In this document: piece by piece, positions 54,756-64,000 of the stretch
Layout: each line of letters opens with the position of its first letter
Numbering within the stretch: position 1 is the stretch's first letter
Source of the DNA: Raphanus sativus
Taxonomy: Eukaryota > Streptophyta > Magnoliopsida > Brassicales > Brassicaceae
NCBI RefSeq assembly: GCF_000801105.2
Contig: NC_079518.1
Span: 14,234,494 to 14,298,493, forward strand
Reading direction: 5' to 3'
Length of the DNA: 64,000 bases
Position numbers and translations under genes: made by a program
The notes under the pieces: generated by a model
Told to the model about the DNA's origin: nothing
Seen by the model: the letters and a program-made list of their open reading frames with translations, nothing else
Database searches by the model: none

Positions 54756-57700
54756 TCAGCTCTCCATAGCCATGTGATCAAGCTCTTGCATCCCATCATA
54801 TTCCAGCTGTGTCAATGTTATACATTTATTAAGTAAAAAATTATTTATAGCTGAATTAAGAAAATAGAAAGAAGCAGAAGTAGTTTCACCTGAGCTTCTT
54901 CATGAGCCAGTTTCATCCTTCTGTAATCTTGCTGAGCCTTCTTGGACCGGAACATGGCCTGGACTCGAACCACTGATCTCTCTAGCCTGTCCTCTGCTTG
55001 TTTCTGGCTTGTCTTGTAGAAATCCTCCACCGCGTCAGTCCCTTCCATCGCCTCAGGTTGGCTGACCTGAAGCCCTCTGAATCCTCTCCTCTTGAGTCTC
55101 CACCTCAGAATCGCCTTCTCAAGAACTCCTACCGACCATGTTATCTTCTGGTACTGTCTTCTTACTTGGAACCCTCTAAACACAGCCTGCACCACCATAA
55201 AACAAAATCATCTTAAGTGCATTCCAAAGCAGCAGAGAGTAATCTATCGGAGTTTTCATGGCGACATAACATTTTACCTGGATCTTAATTGCCTTTTTCC
55301 GCATGTTCAAAAACTCCCGCCTCATCTTCCATGTTTGGAACCTGTACTGAATCCGAGCAGCGGCTGCAATCTTCCTACGAGTCTCGTAATTTCGAAACGC
55401 GTGCTGAATCTTCATCGCGGCTATTATGTTTTTGGCCTCTTCCTCTTTGCTAGCAAACCTAACCGCCTTTGACCTAACTTTCAGCTCGTGCTCTCTGAAC
55501 GCTCCCTGGATCCGTGCAGCCGCCTCTGCAGCGGTTCTGTATGCCGCCAGAGTGTCCTTCAAGCTCTGCTCCTCTTCATTTGAATGCCCTGGGTTTGCTG
55601 ACGTCTCCGCCTTGATGCCCTCGAGGTTACCGCTGATGTTTCCAGCCATTTTCATGTCCCTGAACTGTGCTACAAGACATTTCTCAGCGAGGAAAGCTGC
55701 TAAGCCCTCGTAGCCTTTCTGCTGTGCAATATCAGCCGCCGTGCAGCCGCCGAGGTATTCCTTAGTCGGGTCTGTCACCAAGTTAGGCCTTGCCCCGGCA
55801 GACAGAAGAGCAGCCACCATTTTCTCCCTATCAAAGAGTAAAACATGGAAAAGAAGTAAATAAAACGAAAGAAGATACGCAAAAAAGCGGTTATTTTACC
55901 TTCCATAGTATGCTGCCCAATGAAGAGCGGTCCAACCATGCTTATCACGGAAATCTAAAGATATATTTGCCCAGGAGAAGAGAAGGATGGACCAAGTGTA
56001 TCCAAGGACAGCACAAAGGTGGATCACTCCAAGGCCTTTAGAGTCATACTCCTTCGTGTTGCGGTCTTCGATCACTTTCTCCAAAAGCCACTCCTTCAGC
56101 CTATTCTTCAGAGTAAGCTCAAAGAGATGGTCCCTTGCTTGATCAAAGGGCACCTCATTCGCCTGGATTGACTTCATTAGATACGCCCAACTGTTTAAGA
56201 GATGGGAAGTCCTGCTAGCGAGTTTCTTGGCCTCTAGCAGGTTATCAGGTGAGATTTTGCTAGAGAAAACGCTGATTTTGTTCGAAGAGGTGAAGAGAAG
56301 ATGAGCTAGTCTGACTTGGAACTCAAATTCTTCCCACTTGTATAGCTGGTCCTCTTGAGGGACGACTTTCTCAATAACTGGAACTGAGCGGTGTTCGAAG
56401 CTGAACAACTGGCTGATTGGTTTGCTCCCATCGGCACTTAGATAAAGGTTCACTATCCCCGGAGATTGAGGGGGAACGAAGCAACGATATACACCCATCT
56501 GGAGAAATTCTGCGGGGACACGCACCTCTCCACAAATGCAGAAGAGGTTTGATCTTCCAAAATGTTGGAAGCTGTCGTGAAAGAACCCAGTTACAAGAAT
56601 CTGCAAGATCAACATGCAAATGGTTAGATTCAGTTATAGGACTAACCAATGGTGACACGATAGAAAAGGGTATATTGGAAAGAAGTTCGTAGAAACCTTT
56701 GTTTTCTCTGTCGAGTAGGCCCAGGCAGGTGAAACATCAGTGATGTTGAATATTTGATCCGGTATGTTAGACTGGGGATGAAATACAGCAGGAGGAGCAG
56801 ATGATTCCTGTCCAGGTGTATATACAGCTTCAAGGGAAGGATCGTCCACTGAACCAGGAGAGTCACTTATGAAGTTGTGTACCCATTTTCCAAAACTTTC
56901 CTGACTTCCATAACCGTTATTAAGCAGAGCATCACCCTGTTCATTAGCAACTGCTGCACTGGAATCCCTTGTCTGTTGATTTGGATCTACTACACAGTGC
57001 AAGTGCTGACTAGAAAATTCTCGGGCGCCACATGGACTGTTATTTTGATAAACAGGGTCCCCAAGACCGAGATATGATGGTATATCCGTTGATCCGTTGT
57101 AGAGTGCATGGTGATTTCCCTGCACAATAAACAAGGCGGCAAAATGGTGAACCGCAAGAAAGGTAAAGCCACTTGCAGGCTTGAAAAATCAATTTCACTC
57201 ACTTGCTGTGCAGATCCCATAGGCGCAGTTTGGAGCTGTTCAGTGAAGTATAACACATCGTCTGCAAAGAACAGTTCAAATGATTTTCAGCAACAACTCA
57301 TCCCTCCCTTTTCACAACAAGTAGATATATTCTCTTTTGTTTTTGGGAAGATGTGAATTTAGAAAGGTCAAGCTCAAGTACCTTCTGTTGGTGAAGGCTG
57401 GTTGCTTATATCTGCTTCTACTAGAAGCTCATCCCAATCAAGAGTGTTGATCTCATGAAGGCTAATCTCATGATTTCTAGCAACCAGACTGTTGCTGCGC
57501 GCTTCAAACCAGCAAACAAAAATATAAGTGTATAAATGTCCAGCCTTCTAAGAGAAGAACATATTTTAACACACTAAAAATTATGAACAGCACAGAAGAA
57601 TAGCCAAGATTGCAAAAGCTCAAGATCGTCAGGGGACTCATGCTCACCTGGATTACGGACACCAGAATTATTATCTTCAGCCAGAGGTTTTGCTGATAAG

Positions 57701-58914
57701 TGGTCAGTGGTGGAACTTGAGTACGAGTTCCCAGGCGTTGCCGGAGCTGCCTGAACCTGTTTTACCAAGAGAAGACCAGTAAGCTATTCCGCAACATCAG
57801 TGCATCATCCTTAATCCACAACCATTCCTAACATAAAAGAAACAAGAATAAGCCTGAGAGACAGGTAGAAAAACCTCATGCGTCTCACGATAGTGGACAA
57901 GAACAATGTGCTCCTGAGACCTGCCATTATATAGAAAGAGATGAATTATTTTCAAAACCTTGAGAAAAATAAAGCAGGGTTAAAAGAAGGCATATCAAGT
58001 CAACTATTTATACAGTCTTTGGCTGCCACATACTTGTCCAATAGCCAGTAACACCGTCGAACAAAGGTAGGGTTATCATCACCGTGGGCATAGTAAACAT
58101 GGATCCTTTCCTCATTACCAACCTGGCAGATGGTAAATAATATAAGAGAGAGCATATAAAATCTGTGGTACGAAAAGTGAAAGAGAGCTCTCACTTTAAG
58201 GTGTTCGTGAGCTTCCTTAATAGTCTTGCCATCTTTTTTCTTTTTCCAGTTATGACCATCCTTTCTGAAGTTCCTCAGCATCTTACGGTCGAAAAACAGA
58301 ATCGTGCCACCTAAAGAAGAAAAACTTTGAGAAAAGCAAAAAAAAAAAAGAGAGTAAAGAGGGAATACTTTTGGGTAAGTGGACAGGCTTGACGTTGATG
58401 GTGAAGTAGTTATGGTTAGAGAGGAGAGCATGGATCTCATTAGGGCGTAGCCACCTAGTGTAAGCTTCCTCCAACATCGTTTTTATATCCAGATCTGCAA
58501 CATCACACATTCTTATGTAATCAATCACGTGATAAAAGCATGCTCATCAAACAATTCTTCGAAAACAAAAACAAAAATACGAAAAGTCTACTGATGAACA
58601 AATAGTCTGCTTCGATTAAGTTTTCTCTAAATCCTAAAAAAAAATGTCGGCGTACTCTGATTCAAATCCAACAACCACTAGATGCGATCAAAATCAAGAG
58701 CGATCGGAAGAGGAACAATGAATCGGTGATTTTTGAAACTAAGAGGAGCTGTTCTGTTTTTGTGCGATTTTAAGGGACAGAAAAAAAAACAGTCAAAGTA
58801 CTTTTTTTTTTCACGGAATCGTCAACAGGAGGAAGGATCGAGAACAAAACCTTGGAGAGTATGGAAGCCATGAATCTCAGAGCCGATAAGCCTGGCGGAA
58901 TCGACGCCGGCCAT
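54756..58914 (-). CDS. CAMTA5: Calmodulin-binding transcription activator 5 (CAMTA5)
   Basis: Thirteen minus-strand exons: 58851-58914, 58369-58494, 58195-58310, 58034-58122, 57875-57920, 57648-57756, 57382-57501, 57203-57261, 56697-57119, 55900-56600, 55278-55827, 54890-55186, 54756-54806. All have GT-AG borders and join to 2751 nt, 916 residues. Start MAGVDSARLIGSEIHGFHTL. CG-1 DNA-binding domain about residues 25-150 (RWLRPNEIHALL, FDRKMLRNFRKDGHNWKKKK, VYYAHGDDNPTFVRRCYWLL). TIG/IPT domain about 385-465 (ILVTGFFHDSF). Ankyrin repeats about 575-690 (GWTALHWAAYYGR). IQ motifs and calmodulin-binding region about 710-895 (RIQGAFREHE, KIQHAFRNYETRRK, WSVGVLEKAILRWRLKRRGF). Nuclear calcium/calmodulin-responsive activator; CAMTA5 contributes to cold-induced CBF expression in Arabidopsis. 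It lacks no domain and looks functional. Confidence 0.95.
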
Positions 58915-59101
58915 CTAAGACACACGTCCGATGATCTTCTTCGATCAAACCCTAAGAAAGTGGATTTCCAAGTTGTACTGTTAACACAGAAATTGAGAAA
59001 CACCAAATAATATGAGAGAGAGAGAGATGGAAACAGACAAAACGAATTTGAGCTATTTCTCCCACTATTATTTTTTAATTTCTTAATTAATTTGTTCTTA
59101 T
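58915..59101 (-). promoter_or_regulatory. CAMTA5 5' leader and proximal promoter remnant
   Basis: Region directly upstream of the CAMTA5 ATG on the minus strand, with a (CT)n/(GA)n tract at 59014-59028 common in plant leaders. It is cut off at 59116 by a retroposon, so the older promoter lies beyond 59940. Confidence 0.5.
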
Positions 59102-59115
59102 AAGGTACGAGTAAA

Positions 59116-59925
59116 GGGGAATGGTAGACCCTCCGTCTTCTCTCTCTTTTTGAGAGAGAAAGTGAGGGTCGTGGTGGTTCTCCGTTGGTGGTCTTCTCAG
59201 ATTTTGGTTCCGGGTGACGGGTATTAATTCAATCCGTCGGCGCCGGCTTATGATTCCGGAGACGGAGGTTCCTTACAACTCTGTACTGTCGGCTTTGTTT
59301 CTCTAGCGCTGTCGTCTTCTTCTCTTTGAAGACGAAGTTGTTTGGTTCTTTGGAACTCGGGGTTCCCGAGTATTAAAGGTTCCGATGGTTAGATTAGGGG
59401 GTAGAGGTTTCTTTAACCGTGCCTCCTCGACTTTCGGAATAGATCTACGGTTTGGGCGATGATCGAGAATGGTCATCGTTTCGATACTCTTTGGTTCGCA
59501 AGTGGTGGTACGTTTAGGCTCCGGTAAAGATCTCAAGACAGGTTTGATGAAGCTTTCCGGAAGAGCAAGTATTTATGACGACGATGGGTGCGGTGTTTTG
59601 TCGACGGTGAGTCCCGGCGAAACAAGTTTCGTTTCATCTTCTCCGGCGAAAATCCCGGCCGTTGGTTCGTGAAGGGATGGATAGAAGACGCGTATCTCAT
59701 GCAATCGGTGGATTGGAGCGCGTGGTCGGTTTGGTGAGCCCTGTGGACGCGTGGTGTTGCAAGTGACGTGTGGTTGCGTTTGTGGGCTTTAGGTTTTTGG
59801 CCCATTTTGTCGGGCTTCGGATTTTGTTGTATTCGGGCCTTGTTGGTCCCTTGTATATCGGTTTGGGCTTGGTCCGGTTTTGGGCCTTGTTCTTTTATAT
59901 AATAAACCTTTAGATGGAAAAAAAA
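59116..59925 (+). mobile_element. Retroposon of 810 bp with poly(A) and 14-bp TSD
   Basis: Flanked by AAGGTACGAGTAAA (59102-59115 and 59926-59939) and ending in an A-run. The body is GC-richer than its surroundings and its 3' end is rich in GGGCC(T)/GGTCCGGTTTTGGGCC motifs. No RT is seen; short open frames on both strands carry no motif. Most likely a nonautonomous LINE-mobilised element or a truncated LINE. Confidence 0.82.
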
Positions 59926-60159
59926 AAGGTACGAGTAAAATTGTTTTTTTTTTGCGTTGACGATTCAACTGGAAATGGTAGATGATGCTTTAAAAAAAAT
60001 GTCTTTTTGCATTTCTTACCCTAACCTTTTGTTTATACACTTTCCACCCCCTACGAATTAACGTGCAGTGCATCCCTTCTTCCCAAATCTGTTAATTATT
60101 TTTCTTTTAATATAATTAATTTTTTACATCTAGGTAACTATTACGTAACACTATGAAAA

Positions 60160-60410
60160 AAAAGCATATGGAGAAAAGTATGAAAATTTTGTTGCGACTG
60201 ATTGGATGATGCATCCCTACTTATAGAAAAATGTATCCTAGTTAGTTGAAAAAAGAAGCATATGGAGAAAAGTATTAAAATTTTGTTGCGACTGATTGGA
60301 TGATTCAGAAACTCTATGGGTAGATGCTATAAAATACTATAGTATGTAGAGAAAATATGAAAAGTTTGTTGTGGCTGATTGGATGATTCAGGAACTCTTT
60401 GGGTAGATGT
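60160..60410. repeat. Three tandem copies of a 70-90-bp unit
   Basis: Units starting near 60167, 60255 and 60342 share GAGAAAAGTATGAAAATTTT, GTTGCGACTGATTGGATGAT and TCTTTGGGTAGATG. Each copy has small changes. Confidence 0.85.
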
Positions 60411-61070
60411 TAAAATACTATAAAGAAGTAGGGCAAAATTGATTAACATTATTCAAAAGTGTTTTTCTTTTTTTCTTTTTTTTTTTATCCTGGAAAGTTT
60501 TTTTTTTTGTCAATATCCTGGAAAGTTATTATCTGTTAAAAGTTATTTTCTGCATGTGACAAACTTGAACACAGTAAAAACGAGGCACGATTTTATTGGA
60601 TATGTGGGTCCCATTTAATAGTTGACAATTACTGAAAGATACGCTGTATAGTTTGACTGGTTCGAGAGACGAGATAAGCCAAACCTAAAGAAGACACTGA
60701 ACCGGACGGACCAAATTTTGGTTTAAAAAGTTCCTTGTTTGTTTAAGTTTAGAGACACTAATATATCCGCAATTAATTTATCTTGCGGGTTAGCCTATTA
60801 AGACAAAGAAGGAAAATACAATTGTTTAGCCAATTACATTTGGTTGCCGACCTCAATTTTTCATGTAAATCACAAACTTTTCCGTTTAATAACTATAAGT
60901 ATTAAATCATTGTTTAGTGGTGTCCAAGACTGTGTTTTTTCTCGAAAATCGTTGAAGCAATGGGGTTCGAGTTTTCGCAAAAGTGGCACTATAAAAAAAG
61001 TATTGTTTTTTTAGAAAATCCACTGAGAACTCACCAAAGTCCCTAATTTGTTTAGAAAATTAATAATATT
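60411..61070. other. Intergenic DNA, no gene
   Basis: T-rich runs and AT-rich sequence. Nothing recognised. Confidence 0.4.
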
Positions 61071-61073
61071 AAA

Positions 61074-61110
61074 CTAGATTTTGATCTACGTTTTTAAAGC
61101 GCAGAATTTG
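61074..61110 (-). mobile_element. Decayed Helitron 3' terminus (minus strand)
   Basis: On the minus strand a degenerate hairpin around TGCGCTTTAAAAACGTA is followed by GATCAAAATCTAG and T, resembling the end at 5534-5565. Low stem quality suggests age. Confidence 0.45.
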
Positions 61111-63065
61111 TTTCCTATTATATTAACCTATCAAATCATCAATGTTTATGTATTTCATCAGAGATTCAATTTCAACATGTGTAATATTATTTCGAGTTAC
61201 ATAATTGTCAAAGTTGTTCATGTTTTGATATAGTGACAATATGTAGCTATATTTTTATGTAATGTGAAAATTTAAATTAATAGATTAAAAATAAATAAAA
61301 TAAGTCAAAAGTTTTTGTATCTTATTAAATTAAAATTAATTACTATGATTAAGGAAAACATATTTTTAACTAAATATTAAACTATGATCCATCTATACTA
61401 TTTGTTGAAATTGTATGGAAGTTTTATTTGCATATTAAATAAGATATAAATTACTTTAGTAAGAAAAAAATATTACTATGATCCATCTTTATTTATTAAA
61501 AATTGTATGGGTTTTTATTTTGAATATATAATAACATATAAATGTTTATTTTTTTCTAAAATAAAATTGTAATGTTTATATTATAAAAAATATAATGTGT
61601 AGATCATACCATTTTGACCCATGGATAGATTTTTGTCCGCACTTTTAAAATGCCAGATTATTTTCGAACAAAACTTTTATTTGATACCTGTTTCATATGT
61701 ATTTTTGATGATATCTGTTTGTATTTTTGATTTTGTATCACATTTTTTGTTACAAAGACAACATTATATATACTTGTATGAATTGTTTAGTATTTATTGT
61801 AGTTGCATTTATGAATTTTGAGAAGAGTTTAGATATAATCTACATATGTTGTGTTAATTTAATGGTTAAATTTTTGAGATTTGTAATAGTTAAGAAAATG
61901 TTACAAACTTACAATTATGGATTCTGCAACTGAAAATTTTAATTTAGTGTAAATGAATTTATTTTCAATTTTGATACATAATTCTACATCAGTTATATAT
62001 CACTTTGTCGATGAAAATAATATTAAGGGGTAAAATTATATGCATATTTTTCCAAAAATTAATCGAGTACAAACTTAAACATTTCATAATTTGTTAAAAT
62101 TTGCTCAATTATAATGGACCTGTAAAAAATGTGATTTTAAAACATGCTTTCTTAATGGGTCACTGATAAATTAACTGGTTCAATTTGTTTGTGGTAAAGC
62201 CTTTTAGGCTCTGGTGTAATGTGACCGTTTAAAGAAAAATCATTACATAAATCAAATAAAAATCCATAGCTACCTTGATGATGAGGCCGTTCTTTCCAAT
62301 TTTTAATGAGAGATTGCTCAACCGTTCTACAGGTATTTGTTCAATTTCTTTGACCTCTTTTAATCTCTGCTTTTTTTTGTGTCTCTAAATATTCTTCACA
62401 TGCATGGTTTAAATCAGATGAATCTGTTGACAAAAAAATCAGATGAATCTAGCATAAAAACGAAGTGAAGATGAGTTAGTGTTGGAAGATAAAGGAATTA
62501 GCAAATGATTCAGGAAGATGAAGTGGGGTCCTTTTCGAAGCAGAAACACACATGGTTTAATCTGGTACTTGTTGGTTTTTATCTCGTAGTTTTCTGATTT
62601 ATTCAAGCTTCGAAAAGGACACATAAGAAAATAAATGAAAACAGCTAATGCAGTTTGCAAAGAACTCATGTAAGTAATGCAATTTCTTACCTTCAAGATT
62701 TTAGTGACGGGATTTTTTTTGTTCAAAGGCGTGAGTGTTCATATGGCTCTTTTTTATAAATTAATTCCTTAAAAATTTAACCTTCTTGAAATTGGTTGTT
62801 CTAATTTGTCCTCATATCCAGTTGTATAAAGTATGTATAGTTGGAAATTAATTAACGATTCTATTTTAGAATTGTTCTAGGAATTTATTTCTAAACTGCC
62901 TGACACAACACACATATAAGGCTCAGGATGTCTTATATAATGTTGTATTTGCTATAGTGAAATTACTCATGTTGATGCAATATCTTTTTTTTCTTATAGA
63001 AAATTTTAATGTCTATAGGATCTGAAGAAGGAGCAGTGAAGTTTAAGTCAGATAAAAGAAAGCAA
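61111..63065. other. AT-rich DNA, no gene
   Basis: Likely body of the decayed Helitron in its first part (repeats of ACTATGATCCATCT at about 61380 and 61475). No coding region recognised. Confidence 0.4.
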
Positions 63066-64000
63066 TCCCCTATATATTAAAGGAGAAGCATTTTTAAGGC
63101 TTTCCTTAAACGATTTTTGTGAGAATGCATGAGAATGCTCGGATCCACGTGTCACTCTGTGAGCGAGTTTAAGAAAAACGGAGCATTTAATTCTTCGCTT
63201 TGTTTCCTTATTTGCTTCCATTACAGGAAACAAATCCAGTCTTTTTTTTCATTCATGCGCGAACTGCGTTGACGTTAAACGTGTAGAAACAACTACATTT
63301 CCAACTTATGGTTTGAATCCCCATCTCAGCATGTTGATAAAGAGCGTACGAAACTCACCACCACGAAGCAGAAACACTTTGAAACATCACGTCATCGTTC
63401 TCTCCCTTCGAGTCTTGCTGTCTTCTGTCGTGGGTTCTTGACCCCGAGATCGATGAGCCAGCCCTTAGCGTAGACGAGGAGGACAAAAGTTAGGGAGAGC
63501 TAAGGGACGAAGGCCAAAACGGATGAGTTTGAACTTCAGTTGCGAAGGCCAAATCGGATGAGTTTGCCGTTTGCAAACAGGGAGAGCTAAGGGACGAGCA
63601 AACACGGAGAGCTAAGGGCGAGCTAAGGGACGAGCAAACTTCAGTCCCGAGTAACTATGGAAGATTGAGAGAGAGAAGGAAAAGATTTGATACGTTTACG
63701 AAGAATAAACTTTATGTTTTTCATAGTCTCTACACTGATTTTTTGTTGTTTTATAGGTCGACCATAGTTATCTACAATTTTCATGTTTTTGTAGAACCGA
63801 GCTGCTCGTGGAGCTGATGTTTATTTCCCTGTTTCTCGCAAGCATTACGTTAGTAAGTCGTGTATTTTGACAAGGCAAGTGGGTGAAACAATTGCTTCTA
63901 TGGTGATTTGCTGCTATTCAAAGGAAGTCTTGCATTCAAAGGAAGTCTTGCATTGTGATCAAACATTTGCTGCTATGGTATAACCATAGTTTTTATTTAA
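63066..64000 (+). mobile_element. Probable Helitron 5' end running out of the window
   Basis: TCCCCTATATATTAAAGGAG follows an A at 63065, like Brassicaceae Helitron 5' ends. The sequence then becomes GC-richer, with local repeats of GAGAGCTAAGGGACGA and GGCCAAAACGGATGAGTTTG at 63495-63645 and AAAGGAAGTCTTGCATT at 63920-63950. No 3' end lies within the window. Confidence 0.45.

Overview
The window is nuclear DNA from a crucifer of the Brassica/Raphanus type. It is AT-rich, its genes carry GT-AG introns, and it is full of plant transposable elements. From memory, the gene content matches Arabidopsis thaliana chromosome 4 around AT4G16150-AT4G16250, with order kept. In the window's order these are PHYD, ECHIA (enoyl-CoA hydratase), S-protein-homologue (SPH) genes, an RD19-like cysteine protease, OEP16-2, plastid lipoamide dehydrogenase LPD2 and CAMTA5. 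Only CAMTA5, OEP16-2 and two SPH genes still look intact. PHYD, ECHIA, the protease and LPD2 survive as broken relics. That is what one fractionated subgenome of the Brassica whole-genome triplication would look like. All locus assignments are from memory and no search was run.

Layout. 0.5-8.5 kb: two DUF295 (KIB1-4 beta-propeller) genes in inverted, divergent arrangement, the left one frameshifted. Between them is a 930-bp palindrome bounded by two different Helitron 3' ends. 8.7-10.1 kb: a small hAT element and a LINE fragment. 10.5-13.0 kb: PHYD relic with a solo LTR in its last exon. 13.7-14.4 kb: a small broken chimeric gene. 15.5-17.9 kb: hAT and SINE-like elements in AT-rich DNA. 18.0-24.5 kb: ECHIA relic split into 5' and 3' parts by an SPH pseudogene, a PIF/Harbinger-like element carrying gene exons, and LINE and gypsy remnants. 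25.3 kb: intact SPH gene. 26.3 kb: protease relic.

28.2-39.1 kb: a 1.9-kb hAT element made mostly of telomere-like foldback DNA landed in an SPH promoter. The right part of this hAT, the SPH pseudogene, a MITE and a Cassandra TRIM were then duplicated in tandem (about 5 kb per unit). A 686-bp hAT-like element later entered only the second copy. 40.1-40.6 kb: second intact SPH gene, minus strand. 40.7-45.6 kb: nested terminal-inverted-repeat elements, a LINE pseudogene and a MITE. 47.7-50.4 kb: a hAT with a 2.5-kb Helitron nested inside. 50.9 kb: an orphan first exon of a WLIM2-type LIM gene. 52.2-58.9 kb: OEP16-2, LPD2 relic and CAMTA5. 59.1-59.9 kb: a retroposon just upstream of CAMTA5. The rest is AT-rich DNA with Helitron ends.

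The living genes do not form a pathway: a calcium/calmodulin-responsive transcription factor (CAMTA5), a plastid envelope channel (OEP16-2), small secreted SPH proteins and a probably organellar DUF295 protein. The main biology here is genome evolution: gene loss after polyploidy, local SPH amplification, and mobile elements whose target-site duplications can be read directly. I saw no clearly new multi-gene system.
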